Shown in pieces: positions 34,951 through 44,161 of a stretch of 64,000 bases of DNA. The notes beneath the pieces are model-generated. The model saw nothing but the letters and a program-made list of their open reading frames with translations. It was not told where the DNA came from and ran no database searches. This DNA comes from Capillimicrobium parvum (GTDB taxonomy: Bacteria > Actinomycetota > Thermoleophilia > Solirubrobacterales > Solirubrobacteraceae). A program made the translations under genes and the position numbers. Numbering within the stretch: the first letter of the stretch is position 1; each line of letters opens with the position of its first letter. The stretch is taken from contig NZ_CP087164.1 of assembly GCF_021172045.1 (NCBI RefSeq), positions 1,488,001-1,552,000 on the forward strand. Direction: 5' to 3'.

Positions 34951-36048
34951 GTGCTGAGCGTCCTGACCGTCAACGCGGGCTCGAGCTCTCTGAAGCTGCG
35001 CCTGCTCGACGGCGACGACCGGCTCGCCGGCGAGGAGGAGCTCGACGCCACCCGCGGGCACGCGGACGCCGGCGAGCTCGCCGCGGCGCTGGGCCGGCTG
35101 GGGGGCGCCGACGCGGTCGGCCACCGCATCGTGCACGGGGGCATGCGGTTCACGCGGGCGGTGCGCCTGGACGGCGGGGTGGTCGAGGAGCTGCGCGCGC
35201 TCACGCCGCTCGCGCCGCTGCACCAGCCGGCGGCGCTCGACGCGCTGGCGGCGGTCACGGCGGCGCTGCCCCACCTACCGGCGGTGGCGTGCCCCGACAC
35301 CGCGTTCCACGCCGGGCTGCCGCCCGCCGCCGCGACGTACGCGCTGCCGGCCGAGTGGCGCGAGCGCCACGGTCTGCGGCGCTTCGGCTTCCACGGGCTC
35401 TCCCACGCCTATGCGGCGCGACGCGCGGCCGAGCTGCTGGGCCGGCCCGAGGACGGGCTGCGGCTCGTCACCTGCCACCTGGGCGCCGGGGCGTCGCTGG
35501 CCGCCGTCCGCAGCGGGCGGTCGGTCGACACGACGATGGGGTTCACGCCGGTCGAGGGCCTCGTCATGGCCACCCGGTCGGGCAGCGTCGACCCGGGCCT
35601 GCTGCTGTGGCTCGTGCAGCAGGGCGGACACGACGTCGACGAGGTGTCCGACGCGCTCGAGCACGGCTCCGGTCTGCTCGGCCTCGCCGGGACCGCCGAC
35701 ATGCGGGAGGTGCTGTGCCGGGCGGGGGAGGGCGACCAGGCGGCCGCGCTCGCGCGCGACGTCTACGTGCATCGCCTGCGCGCGCTGATCGCCGGCATGG
35801 CGGCGGCGATGGACGGCCTGCACGCCCTCGTCTTCACGGGCGGGGTGGGGGAGGCGTCGGCGCCGATCCGCGCCGCCGCGGCGGACGGTCTCGGCTTCCT
35901 CGGCGTGGCGGTCGACGAGGCGGCCAACGCCGCCGCCGCCCCGGACGCGGAGATCAGCGCGGACGGTGCGTCCGTGCGGGCGCTCGTCGTCCGCGCCCGC
36001 GAGGACCTCGAGATGGCGCGCCAGGTCCGGGCCGTCCTGGCCGGTTGA
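34951..36048 (+). CDS. ackA: Acetate kinase
   Basis: A 365-residue acetate kinase interconverting acetyl phosphate plus ADP with acetate plus ATP. Family signatures are LTVNAGSSSLKLRLL at the N-terminus and FGFHGLSHAYAARRAAELL in the middle; TCHLGAGASLAAV, TMGFTPVEGLVMATRSG and VFTGGVGEASAPIR complete the ASKHA fold. It is about 30 residues shorter than usual, from small deletions between motifs rather than loss of a domain. It converges on phosphoketolase (7 bases between stops), which makes its substrate. GTG is supported by the motif position and the -10 box. Confidence 0.95.
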   Translation: MLSVLTVNAGSSSLKLRLLDGDDRLAGEEELDATRGHADAGELAAALGRLGGADAVGHRIVHGGMRFTRAVRLDGGVVEELRALTPLAPLHQPAALDALAAVTAALPHLPAVACPDTAFHAGLPPAAATYALPAEWRERHGLRRFGFHGLSHAYAARRAAELLGRPEDGLRLVTCHLGAGASLAAVRSGRSVDTTMGFTPVEGLVMATRSGSVDPGLLLWLVQQGGHDVDEVSDALEHGSGLLGLAGTADMREVLCRAGEGDQAAALARDVYVHRLRALIAGMAAAMDGLHALVFTGGVGEASAPIRAAAADGLGFLGVAVDEAANAAAAPDAEISADGASVRALVVRAREDLEMARQVRAVLAG

Positions 36049-36055
36049 GCCCGCT

Positions 36056-38476
36056 TCAGGCCGGAGACCCGCGCTGCGCGTCCGTCGAGGCCGAGGCGGG
36101 CGGCGGCGCGTCCGGCCACACCCAGTCGCGCACGTCGGGCATGTCGTCGCCGTGCTCGCGCGTGTACTGCCGGTGGCGCAGCCGCTCGTTCACCATCCGC
36201 TGGCGCAGCCCCGCCGCCCGCTCGCCCAGCCCGGGCACCCGGTCGATGACGTCCATCACGAGATGGAAGCGGTCGAGGTCGTTGAGCATGACCATGTCGA
36301 ACGGCGTCGTCGTCGTGCCCTCCTCCTTGTAGCCGCGCACGTGCAGGCCGTGGTGGTTCGTGCGCCGGTACGTGAGCCGGTGGATGAGCCATGGGTAGCC
36401 GTGGTAGGCGAAGATCACCGGCCGGCTCGCCGTGAACAGCGCGTCGAACTCGGCGTCGCCCAGCCCATGTGGGTGCTCGGACGGTGGCTGCAGGCGCATG
36501 AGATCGACCACGTTGACCACCCGGACCTTCAGGCCGGGCAGGTGCTCGCGCAGGATCGCCGCGGCCGCGACCGTCTCGAGCGTCGGCGTGTCGCCCGCGC
36601 ACGCCAGCACCACGTCGGGCTCGCCGCCCTGGTCGGTGCCCGCCCACTCCCAGATCCCGATCCCGCGCGTGCAGTGGGCGACCGCCTCGTCCATCGACAG
36701 ATACTGCAGCGCCGGTTGCTTGCCCGCGACGATCACGTTGACGTAGTCGCGCGAGCGCAGGCAGTGGTCGGCCACCGACAGCAGGCAGTTGGCGTCGGGC
36801 GGCAGGTACACCCGCACGACGCCGGCCTTCTTGTTGACGACGTGGTCGATGAACCCGGGATCCTGGTGGCTGAAGCCGTTGTGGTCCTGGCGCCACACGT
36901 GCGAGCTGAGCAGGTAGTTCAGCGAGGCGATCGGCCGGCGCCACGGGATGTCGCGCGTCACCTTCAGCCACTTGGCGTGCTGGTTGAACATCGCATCGAC
37001 GATGTGGATGAACGCCTCGTAGCAGTTGAACAGCCCGTGGCGGCCGGTCAGCAGGTAGCCCTCCAGCCAGCCCTGGCACAGGTGCTCGCTGAGGACCTCC
37101 ATGACGCGGCCGTCCGGCGCGAGGTGGTCGTCGGTCGGCTCGATCTCGGCCATCCATGCGCGGTCGGTCACCTCGAACACCGCGTCCAGGCGGTTCGAGC
37201 GCGTCTCGTCGGGGCCCATGATCCGGAAGCGGTCCGCGTTGAGGCGCATGACGTCGCGCAGCCAGGTGCCGAGCACGCGGGTCGCCTCGGCCGACGTGCG
37301 CGCCGGCTCCGGCACGTCGACCGCGTAGTCGCGGAAGTCCGGCAGCTCGAGCCCGCGCAGCAGGATGCCGCCGTTGGCGTGCGGGTTGGCGCCCATGCGC
37401 CGCTCGCCCTCCGGCGCCAGCGCCGCGAGCTCCGGCCGCAGCGCGCCGCTCTCGTCGAAGAGCTCCTCAGGTTCGTAGGAACGCAGCCACGCCTCGAGCT
37501 GGGCGAGGTGCTCGGGGTTCTCGGCGAGGTGCGCGAGCGGCACCTGGTGCGAGCGGAACGAGCCCTCGGCCGGCAGCCCGTCGACCTCCTTCGGCCCGGT
37601 CCAGCCCTTCGGCGTGCGCAGGACGATCATCGGCCACCGCGGCCGCGCGGCGCTCCCGCCGCTGCGGGCCTCGTGCTGCAGCTCGGCGATCTCCGCCACG
37701 ACCTCGTCGAGCACCGCCGCCATCTGCTGGTGCATCTCGAGGGGGTCGTCGCCCTCGACGAAGCGCGGCGCGTGGCCGTAGCCCTCGAGCAGCATCCGCA
37801 GCTCATCCCGCGGGATCCGCGCGAGCACGGTCGGGTTGGCGATCTTGTAGCCGTTGAGGTGCAGGATCGGCAGCACCGCGCCGTCGCGCACCGGGTCGAC
37901 GAACTTGTTCGAGTGCCAGCTGGCGGCCAGCGGGCCGGTCTCCGCCTCGCCGTCGCCGACGACGCAGCACGCCAGGAGATCCGGGTTGTCGAAGACGGCG
38001 CCGTACGCGTGCACGAGCGCGTAGCCGAGCTCGCCGCCCTCGTGGATCGAGCCGGGCGTCTCCGGTGCGACGTGCGACGGGATCCCGCCCGGGAACGAGA
38101 ACTGGCGGCACAGCCGCCGCAGGCCCTCCTCGTCGTGACCGATGTGCGGGTAGACCTCGGTGTACGTGCCCTCCAGGTACGTGTTCGCGACGACTCCCGG
38201 CCCACCGTGGCCCGGGCCGGTGACGAAGATCGCGTCGAGGTCGCGCGCCCGGATCACCCGGTTGAGATGCGCGTAGACGAAGTTCAGCCCGGGGGTCGTG
38301 CCCCAGTGGCCGAGCAGCCGCGGCTTGACGTGCTCGAGGCGCAGCGGCTCGCGCAGCAGCGGGTTAGCGAGGAGGTAGATCTGGCCCACCGAGAGGTAGT
38401 TGGCGGCGCGCCAGTACGCGTGCAGCGCGGCCAGCTCCCGTTCGTCGAGTGGACCGTGAGCAGCGGTGGTCGTCAC
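36056..38476 (-). CDS. xfp: Xylulose-5-phosphate/fructose-6-phosphate phosphoketolase
   Basis: An 806-residue thiamine-diphosphate enzyme that cleaves xylulose-5-phosphate or fructose-6-phosphate with phosphate to acetyl phosphate plus a shorter sugar phosphate. Conserved parts include [38 protein letters not shown] and the ThDP-binding region [34 protein letters not shown] is the catalytic-loop region. Length is typical (about 800). Start is GTG with a -10 box. Acetate kinase next to it would make ATP from acetyl phosphate, a bypass of lower glycolysis. Confidence 0.96.
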   Translation of the reverse strand: MTTTAAHGPLDERELAALHAYWRAANYLSVGQIYLLANPLLREPLRLEHVKPRLLGHWGTTPGLNFVYAHLNRVIRARDLDAIFVTGPGHGGPGVVANTYLEGTYTEVYPHIGHDEEGLRRLCRQFSFPGGIPSHVAPETPGSIHEGGELGYALVHAYGAVFDNPDLLACCVVGDGEAETGPLAASWHSNKFVDPVRDGAVLPILHLNGYKIANPTVLARIPRDELRMLLEGYGHAPRFVEGDDPLEMHQQMAAVLDEVVAEIAELQHEARSGGSAARPRWPMIVLRTPKGWTGPKEVDGLPAEGSFRSHQVPLAHLAENPEHLAQLEAWLRSYEPEELFDESGALRPELAALAPEGERRMGANPHANGGILLRGLELPDFRDYAVDVPEPARTSAEATRVLGTWLRDVMRLNADRFRIMGPDETRSNRLDAVFEVTDRAWMAEIEPTDDHLAPDGRVMEVLSEHLCQGWLEGYLLTGRHGLFNCYEAFIHIVDAMFNQHAKWLKVTRDIPWRRPIASLNYLLSSHVWRQDHNGFSHQDPGFIDHVVNKKAGVVRVYLPPDANCLLSVADHCLRSRDYVNVIVAGKQPALQYLSMDEAVAHCTRGIGIWEWAGTDQGGEPDVVLACAGDTPTLETVAAAAILREHLPGLKVRVVNVVDLMRLQPPSEHPHGLGDAEFDALFTASRPVIFAYHGYPWLIHRLTYRRTNHHGLHVRGYKEEGTTTTPFDMVMLNDLDRFHLVMDVIDRVPGLGERAAGLRQRMVNERLRHRQYTREHGDDMPDVRDWVWPDAPPPASASTDAQRGSPA

Positions 38477-38483
38477 CCGGGCG

Positions 38484-38489
38484 AACCTA
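38484..38489 (-). promoter_or_regulatory. -10 box (TAGGTT) for phosphoketolase gene
   Basis: On the minus strand TAGGTT ends 7 bases before the GTG start, giving a likely leaderless transcript. Confidence 0.45.
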
Positions 38490-38569
38490 CCCGCTCGCGC
38501 GATGCCCAGCCGCCGGCGGTCACGCCCTGTGCCGGCCCTGCCCGACTGAGCGCCGCGATTCGCATGCGT

Positions 38570-39709
38570 TCAGCGAACGGTCCGGAAGAAGGCGCGGACC
38601 TCGTCGACGAACACGGCGGGCTGCTCGAGCGCGGCGAAGTGGCCGCCGCGGTCAAGCTCGCGGAAGTGGCGCAGGTCGCGGAAGCGCGTGCGCGCCCAGC
38701 GCTCGGACAGCCGGAAGATCTCCTTCGGGAAGATCGAGCAGCCCGTCGGCACGTCGATCGGCGGGAACTCGCGGTTGCGGAAGCTCTCCCAGTACAGGCG
38801 GGCGGACGAGGCGCCGGCCGCGGGCAGCCAGTAGAGCATCACGTTGTCGAGCAGCACGTCGCGGGCGACGGCGTTCTCGGGGTGCCCGTCGCAGTCGGTC
38901 CACGTGAAGAACTTCTCGACGATCCACGCGCACTGGGCGGCGGGGGAGTCGACGAGGCCGTAGCCGAGCGTCTGCGGCCGCGTCGCCTGCTGGATCGAGT
39001 AGCCCGCCTCGACGCGGCGGTAGTGGGCGAGTGCGTCGAGCGCCGCCTGCTCGCGGTCGGTGAGCTCGCCGAGCGCCCGCAGCGCGGAGGGATCGGCGCG
39101 CGGCATGTTGAGGTGGATGCCGGCGAGATGCCCGGCGTCGACCTGCGCGAGCGCCATCGTCACGATCGCCCCCCAGTCGCCGCCCTGCGCGCCGTAGCGG
39201 TCGTAGCCGAGCCGCGCCATCAGCTGCGCCCAGGCGGCGGCGATGTGCTCCTCGCCCCAGCCGGTGCGGGTCGGCTTGTCGCTGAACCCGTAGCCGGGCA
39301 GCGATGGCGCGACGACGTGGAACGCGTCGGCCGCGTCGCCGCCGTGCGCGGGCGGGTCGACGAGCGGCCCGATGACGTCGAGGAACTCGACCACGGAGCC
39401 CGGCCAGCCGTGCGTCATGAGCAGCGGCAGCGCGCCGGCGTGCGGCGAGCGGGCATGCAGGAGGTGCACGCCGAGCCCGTCGATCTCCGTGCGGAACTGC
39501 GGGACCGCGTTGAGCCTCGCCTCCGCGCGGCGCCAGTCGTAGGCGTCGCGCCAGTACGCGCACAGCTCCTGCACGTAGCCGAGCGGGATGCCCTGCGACC
39601 AGTCGTCGACCGTCTCGGGCTCGGGCCAGCGCGTCCGCGCGAGCCGCTCGCGCAGGTCGTCGAGCTGCGCATCCGGGATGTCGACGCGAAACGGGGTGAG
39701 CGGGGTCAT
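38570..39709 (-). CDS. Epoxide hydrolase (alpha/beta hydrolase with EHN domain)
   Basis: A 379-residue enzyme of the microsomal epoxide hydrolase type. The N-terminal EHN region starts with PFRVDIPDAQLDDLRERLARTRWPE. The oxyanion motif HGWPGS is near 107 and the nucleophile is Asp178 in GGDWGAIV. A glutamate/histidine near the C-terminus (GGHFAALEQP) completes the triad. It adds water to an epoxide to give a diol; physiological substrates in this organism are unknown. The gene stands alone with its own -10 box. Confidence 0.9.
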   Translation of the reverse strand: MTPLTPFRVDIPDAQLDDLRERLARTRWPEPETVDDWSQGIPLGYVQELCAYWRDAYDWRRAEARLNAVPQFRTEIDGLGVHLLHARSPHAGALPLLMTHGWPGSVVEFLDVIGPLVDPPAHGGDAADAFHVVAPSLPGYGFSDKPTRTGWGEEHIAAAWAQLMARLGYDRYGAQGGDWGAIVTMALAQVDAGHLAGIHLNMPRADPSALRALGELTDREQAALDALAHYRRVEAGYSIQQATRPQTLGYGLVDSPAAQCAWIVEKFFTWTDCDGHPENAVARDVLLDNVMLYWLPAAGASSARLYWESFRNREFPPIDVPTGCSIFPKEIFRLSERWARTRFRDLRHFRELDRGGHFAALEQPAVFVDEVRAFFRTVR

Positions 39710-39715
39710 GCCCCG

Positions 39716-39721
39716 ACCTTA
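39716..39721 (-). promoter_or_regulatory. -10 box (TAAGGT) for epoxide hydrolase gene
   Basis: On the minus strand TAAGGT ends 6 bases before the ATG. Confidence 0.45.
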
Positions 39722-39733
39722 CGGCGAGCGCCG

Positions 39734-40378
39734 TCAGCGCGACAGGTACCGCACCACCGCGAGCACGCGGCGGTGGTCGTCGGGGCCGGCCGTGAGGCCG
39801 AGCTGACCGTAGATGTGCGCCGCATGCTTGACCACCGCCTGTTCGCTGATGCACAGCCGCTCGCCGATCGCGGCGTTGCTGCGCCCCTCGGCCATCAGGG
39901 CCAGCACCTCGCGGCGGCGCGGCGTGAGACGGTCGAGCGGGTCGTCGTGGCGCGCCCGCGAGAGCATCGTCGAGACGACCTCGGGGTCGAGCACCGTGCC
40001 GCCCGCGCACAGCCGGCGGGCGTCGGCGCAGAAGGCGTCGACGTCCGCGACCCGCTGCTTGAGCAGGTAGCCGACCCCGTCCGCACCGCCGTCGAGCAGA
40101 GCGGCCGCGTAGCGGCGCTGGACGTGCTGGGAGAGCACGAGGACCCCGATTCCGGGCAGCGCGGCCCGGATGCGCAGCGCCGCCTGCAGCCCGTCGTCGG
40201 TGAGGGTCGGCGGCATCTGGATGTCGGCGACGACGAGGTCGGGCCTGTGGGCGAGCGCCTTGCGCTCGAGGTCCTCGGCATCGGCCGCCGATCCCACGAC
40301 GTCGAACCCGCCCTGGTGGAGCAGGAGCGTCAGGCCCTCGCGCATGAGGGTCTGGTCCTCGCCGATCACGACCCGCAT
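39734..40378 (-). CDS. NarL/LuxR-type response regulator
   Basis: A 214-residue two-domain regulator. The receiver domain has acidic residues at 7-8 (GEDQ), the phosphorylated Asp52 (VVADIQMP) and the conserved Lys in YLLKQRV. The C-terminal LuxR-type HTH (LTPRRREVLALMAEGRSNAAIGERLCISEQAVVKH) binds DNA. Its start lies 13 bases inside the end of the kinase gene, so they are translationally coupled. Targets are unknown; neither neighbour gene is an obvious one. Confidence 0.92.
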   Translation of the reverse strand: MRVVIGEDQTLMREGLTLLLHQGGFDVVGSAADAEDLERKALAHRPDLVVADIQMPPTLTDDGLQAALRIRAALPGIGVLVLSQHVQRRYAAALLDGGADGVGYLLKQRVADVDAFCADARRLCAGGTVLDPEVVSTMLSRARHDDPLDRLTPRRREVLALMAEGRSNAAIGERLCISEQAVVKHAAHIYGQLGLTAGPDDHRRVLAVVRYLSR

Positions 40379-42108
40379 GGCACCTCGGCGACGATCCGCG
40401 TGCCGCCGCCGGCCGGGCTGTCGACGGTCAGGCGGCCGTCGTGGGCCTCGACGCGATCGGCCATCCCGCGCAGGCCGGTTCCGCGGTCGACCGCCGCCCC
40501 GCCGACGCCGTCGTCGGCGACCTCGATGCGCAGGCATCCGTCGATCTGACCGAGCGACAGGTACAGCTCCCGCGCCCCGGCATGCTTGACGGCGTTCGTC
40601 ACCGCCTCGGAGAGCACGAACCAGCCGGTGCTCTCGACCGCCGCGGGCAGCCCGTCGGACCCCGGCGACAGGTCCAGCTCGACGGGCACGGGCGCGCGGT
40701 CGGCGAGGTCCTCGGCGGCCGCGTACAGCCCGCCCTGCGTGAGCGCGGCCGGCATGACCCCCTGGACGAGCTCGCGCAGCTCGGCGATCGCCGCCTCCAG
40801 CCCGGCGCGCAGCTCGGTGGTGTCGCCGGCCGCGCGCTGCGCCTCGACCGCGAGCAGCACGAGCCGGGTCTGCAGCCCGTCGTGGAGGTCGCGCGAGATG
40901 CGCCGGCGCTCGCGATCCTCGGCTTCGACGAGCCGGGCTCGCGAGCGGCGCAGGCCCTCGCGGCTGACGCGCAGCTCGGCGGTCAGCCGCTCGCGGTCGA
41001 GCGCGAGCGCGATGACCCGGCCCGCGGCCTCCACGGTGCGGCCGTCGGCGATCAGCGTGGCGTCGTAGACGATCGCGCCGACGCGCCGGCCGGCGGTCGC
41101 CACCTCGACGGCGGCCCGGTCCGAGCCGGCGTCGGGCAGCCGTGCGGGGCGCCCGTCGGCGTCCACGTAGCCGCCCGCCTGCGGCACCCAGAACAGCAGC
41201 GCCACCGAGCGGTCGCCGAGCACGCCGGCGAGCGCGTCGCGCATGTCCGCCCGTCCTCCTTGGCGCGCGCCGAGGCTGGCGCCGAGCTCCTCGATCTCGC
41301 CGGTCCGGGCGAAGCCGCCGCGCAGGACCGCGAAGGCGAACACGACCGGCACGGCCGCGAGCAGGCCGAGCTGGGTCACGGTCAGCGGGACGCCGTCACC
41401 CCACGGGAAGAGCTCGTTGATGCTCCCGGTCAGCGGGACGAACAGCACCGCGATGATCCCGTAGACGTACAGCGGGCCAACCACCCAGCGCTGCGCCCGC
41501 GGCGTCTGGCGCAGCCGCCGGCCGAGGATGATCGCGGTCACCACCATCACCGCGGCGCCCGCGGCGCTCTGCACCCAGAAGCCGGCACGGTCGAGATCGT
41601 GACGGTCGGCGACCTGCAGCGGGTTGGGCGGCCCGAACAGGTACTCCGGCGCCTGGAGCACCAGGCAGACCGCGTAGCCGGCGAGCACCGTCGCCCGGCT
41701 CAGCCGGCCCCGCAGCCGTCCTGACGGGAACACGTGCAGGAGGTGCACGACGACCGCCAGCGGCACGGTTACGGCGATGAGGCCGGCGGCGAGGAGGGCG
41801 GTGACGTCGCTGTTGACGAGGCCGGCGACGAGCCACGCGACCCCGCCGCCGACCATCACCGCGCCGGTGCGGTTGCTCGGCCTCCGCCACCACGCGAGCA
41901 GCCCGGCGGCGGCGTAGATCCAGCCGACGAGCGGGAAGAGCAGCACGGCCCACGTCGGCGTCGCCGGACCGGCTTCGAGCAGGGCGATCTCCACCGCGCC
42001 CAGCAGCAGCAGGGTGGCGCCGAGCGCCGCGAGCGCCAGCGGCAGCGTGCGGGGGACCGCGCGCGATCGCGCCGGCCGGACCACGCGGGGTGAGGCGGGA
42101 AGGAGCAT
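40366..42108 (-). CDS. Membrane sensor histidine kinase, HisKA_3 type
   Basis: A 580-residue NarX/DesK-like kinase. About eight hydrophobic segments fill residues 20-275, a degenerate GAF-like region follows, then the dimerisation helix with His409 (RISRDLHDGLQTR) and a HATPase domain (SEAVTNAVKHAGA, DDGVGGA, GTGLRGMADRV). The large membrane sensor with no extracytoplasmic domain suggests sensing of membrane state or a lipid-soluble signal, which is inference. The ATG at 42108 follows no clear ribosome-binding site. Confidence 0.9.
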   Translation of the reverse strand: MLLPASPRVVRPARSRAVPRTLPLALAALGATLLLLGAVEIALLEAGPATPTWAVLLFPLVGWIYAAAGLLAWWRRPSNRTGAVMVGGGVAWLVAGLVNSDVTALLAAGLIAVTVPLAVVVHLLHVFPSGRLRGRLSRATVLAGYAVCLVLQAPEYLFGPPNPLQVADRHDLDRAGFWVQSAAGAAVMVVTAIILGRRLRQTPRAQRWVVGPLYVYGIIAVLFVPLTGSINELFPWGDGVPLTVTQLGLLAAVPVVFAFAVLRGGFARTGEIEELGASLGARQGGRADMRDALAGVLGDRSVALLFWVPQAGGYVDADGRPARLPDAGSDRAAVEVATAGRRVGAIVYDATLIADGRTVEAAGRVIALALDRERLTAELRVSREGLRRSRARLVEAEDRERRRISRDLHDGLQTRLVLLAVEAQRAAGDTTELRAGLEAAIAELRELVQGVMPAALTQGGLYAAAEDLADRAPVPVELDLSPGSDGLPAAVESTGWFVLSEAVTNAVKHAGARELYLSLGQIDGCLRIEVADDGVGGAAVDRGTGLRGMADRVEAHDGRLTVDSPAGGGTRIVAEVPCGS

Positions 42109-42141
42109 GTCGCCGGCGAGCCGACCGCCGTGGCGAGAGCG

Positions 42142-42235
42142 TAACGGCGTCCAGGGCGCCGGGAGAGCACCTGGCTGCCCCGCCGTGCCGAGGGCCTAAC
42201 GGCGTCCAGGGCGCCGGGAGGGCACCTGGCTGCCC
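42142..42235 (+). repeat. 39-bp direct repeat, two copies
   Basis: Copies at 42142-42180 and 42197-42235 differ at one base. They lie in the divergent region between the sensor kinase and the M23-like gene. Confidence 0.9.
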
Positions 42236-42241
42236 TCCCGG
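42214..42241 (+). promoter_or_regulatory. 11-bp perfect hairpin upstream of the M23-like gene
   Basis: CCGGGAGGGCA and TGCCCTCCCGG flank a CCTGGC loop. Most of it is in the second copy of the direct repeat; the first copy forms only a weak version. It may act as operator, attenuator or terminator 51 bases before the ATG. Confidence 0.5.
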
Positions 42242-42292
42242 ACGGTGCCTGACCCCCTTGCCCCGGCGCCGCGGGGGTGGGAGGTTCGTCTC

Positions 42293-43474
42293 ATGGGACG
42301 ACCTCGAGGACCGCTTGCAATCTTGCTGGCCGTCGCGCTCGGCGCGATCGCGGCCGCTCCGGCCGCCGCCGCGAGCCACGACCAGTTCTCGGCGGTCAAC
42401 CAGTCGGTGGTCGCGCCGCCCAACCCGGTGAAGGGCTCCGACGGCCGCTACCACTTCGTCTACGAGGTCCAGCTGGTCAACCCGACCTCGCTGCCGTGGC
42501 GCGTGAGCAGCATCGCCGTCCACGCGGCGGGCGCGACGCGCCCGGTCCTCGGGCGCTGGTCGGGCGGGCGCGTGGCGAAGGTCATGGTCGGGCTCGGCGA
42601 CCGGGACCCGACGCGCAACATCGCGCCCGGCACGGGCGCGCTGCTGCACCTCACGTTCTCGGTCGCGTCCGAGCGGGCGATCCCGCGCGCGATCGTCCAG
42701 CGCCTCGTGCTCGACAACACGTCGCGCCCGCTCGCCGGGCCGCCGAGCGTCACGCAGACCGGCGGGCGCAGCCGGGTCGCGCGCCGGGCTCCTGTCGCCC
42801 TGGGCGCGCCGCTGGCCGGCGACAACTGGCTGGCCGCCGACGGGTGCTGCACCGCCAAGCGCCATGTGCGCTCGGTCCAGTCGTTCGACGGGCATCTCTT
42901 CGGCGCGCAGCGCTTCGCGATCGACTGGGAGCGCGTGGACGAGCAGGGGCGGCTGTTCGTCGGCGACAAGGCCGTGCTGGCCAACTGGTTCGGCTACGGC
43001 CAGCCGATCTACGCGGTGAGCGACGGGACGATCGTGCACGCCGTCGACGGCGAGCCCGACCAGGTGCCCGGCGCGCTGCCCGTGGGGATCACGGCGGCCA
43101 AGGCCGACGGCAACGGCATCCTGCAGCGCCTGCCCGGCGGCCGGTACGCCCTGTACGGGCACATGATCCCGGGCACGCTGACCGTGCACGTGGGCGACCG
43201 CGTCACGAAGGGTCAGCTGCTCGGCCGCGTCGGCAACTCGGGCAACAGCTCCGCGCCGCATCTGCACCTGCACGTCGTCGACCGCAACGGGCTCTTCGGC
43301 GCCAACGGCGTGCCGTACGTGTTCGACCGCTTCACCGTCACCCGGCGGGTCGCGTCGACGAAGGCGTTCGACCGGGCCGAGGCGACGGGCGAGCCGGCGC
43401 GGATGCGGCCGGTGCGCACCGGTCCGCGCGAGCGCGAGCTGCCGCTCGACCAGGTGATCGTCACCTGGCCATGA
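42293..43474 (+). CDS. Secreted M23/LytM-like protein with incomplete zinc site
   Basis: A 393-residue exported protein: signal peptide at 1-26 (core LAILLAVALGAIAAAPA), a beta-rich middle region, and a C-terminal LytM-like fold (about 200-345). The second metal motif HLHLHVVD and GRVGNSGNSSAPH are intact. The first motif, normally HxxxD, reads QRFAIDW here, so the first zinc ligand is missing. It may be a non-catalytic LytM that activates amidases, as some EnvC/NlpD-type proteins do, or use another ligand. The ATG at 42293 has a GTGGGAGG ribosome-binding site; an earlier in-frame start (42245) lacks one. Its stop overlaps the next gene as ATGA. Confidence 0.82.
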   Translation: MGRPRGPLAILLAVALGAIAAAPAAAASHDQFSAVNQSVVAPPNPVKGSDGRYHFVYEVQLVNPTSLPWRVSSIAVHAAGATRPVLGRWSGGRVAKVMVGLGDRDPTRNIAPGTGALLHLTFSVASERAIPRAIVQRLVLDNTSRPLAGPPSVTQTGGRSRVARRAPVALGAPLAGDNWLAADGCCTAKRHVRSVQSFDGHLFGAQRFAIDWERVDEQGRLFVGDKAVLANWFGYGQPIYAVSDGTIVHAVDGEPDQVPGALPVGITAAKADGNGILQRLPGGRYALYGHMIPGTLTVHVGDRVTKGQLLGRVGNSGNSSAPHLHLHVVDRNGLFGANGVPYVFDRFTVTRRVASTKAFDRAEATGEPARMRPVRTGPRERELPLDQVIVTWP

Positions 43475-43776
43475 CGCCGCCGCTGCGTCACGGCGCCGGC
43501 GGCTCGGTCGTGCGGCTGATGATGCGCCACCCGGTCGCCGACTACGACGCCTGGCGCCGAGCGGACGACGCGCTGGACTCCGAGCGCCGGCGCATGGGCG
43601 CGCTGTCGCATGCCGTCTACCAGTCGCTCGACGATCCGCAGGACATCACCGTGGAGATCGGCTTCGCTACCGCCCACGCCGCGCGGGCCTTCGCCGGTTC
43701 GCCGCACCTGCGCGAGCGCATGGCCGCCGCGGGCGTGGCCGGGCCGCCCGAGATCTGGCTGGTGACCGAGCGATGA
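43471..43776 (+). CDS. Small ABM/cyclase-like protein
   Basis: A 101-residue protein with a pattern of small dimeric alpha-beta barrel (antibiotic-biosynthesis-monooxygenase-like) proteins: MMRHPVADYDAWRRADDA near the N-terminus, then a beta-rich middle and an AHAARAFAGSPHLRERMAAAGV helix. Such proteins may be heme-binding, monooxygenases or have no known activity. It overlaps the M23-like gene by 4 bases (ATGA), so it is co-translated. The link between the two is not obvious. Confidence 0.7.
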   Translation: MTPPLRHGAGGSVVRLMMRHPVADYDAWRRADDALDSERRRMGALSHAVYQSLDDPQDITVEIGFATAHAARAFAGSPHLRERMAAAGVAGPPEIWLVTER

Positions 43777-43807
43777 CACCGCCGCGCCGCGCCGTCTGCG
43801 CGTGGCG

Positions 43808-44077
43808 ATGAGTGGGGCGAACAAGGTGATGCCGGTGCCTCATACTCGTTGGGACCATCAAGACAACTTCGACGACGACTGGTGCAACGTCGCCCTGGCC
43901 GACGGGCGGCCGGTGAACATCGAGCTCATCGATCCAGCCGATCATCTCGACCTCCTCGATCGGGCAGCGGCTCGGTACGAGCTCGACGCCGAATCCTTGC
44001 AAGCCTCCGCGCGGGCGGCCCTCGCCGCGCCGGATCGCATCGTGGAACTCGACGTTCACGCGCGCGAGGTCGCGTAG
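43808..44077 (+). CDS. Hypothetical small acidic protein
   Basis: An 89-residue soluble protein I do not recognise. It has an acidic, aromatic N-terminal part (HTRWDHQDNFDDDWCNVAL) and a helical C-terminal half. Possible starts are GTG 43802, ATG 43808 and ATG 43829; the last has AAGG just upstream. Base composition is less GC-rich than the neighbours. It lies alone between the ABM-like gene and the pyruvate dehydrogenase operon. Confidence 0.5.
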   Translation: MSGANKVMPVPHTRWDHQDNFDDDWCNVALADGRPVNIELIDPADHLDLLDRAAARYELDAESLQASARAALAAPDRIVELDVHAREVA

Positions 44078-44148
44078 CGGCCGGGGACCGGGCGCGGCGA
44101 TCGGATCGCGCCGGCCGCACCGCGAGCGGTCAGCGCAGGGGTGGTCGG

Positions 44149-44154
44149 TACAGT
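44149..44154 (+). promoter_or_regulatory. -10 box (TACAGT) for the pyruvate dehydrogenase operon
   Basis: TACAGT ends 7 bases before the GTG start of aceE, so the operon mRNA may be leaderless. Confidence 0.5.
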
Positions 44155-44161
44155 CCCGCCC

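Noticed and set aside
36056-38476. Transketolase rather than phosphoketolase
   Set aside because: Length and the segments [11 protein letters not shown] and [12 protein letters not shown] are specific to phosphoketolase.
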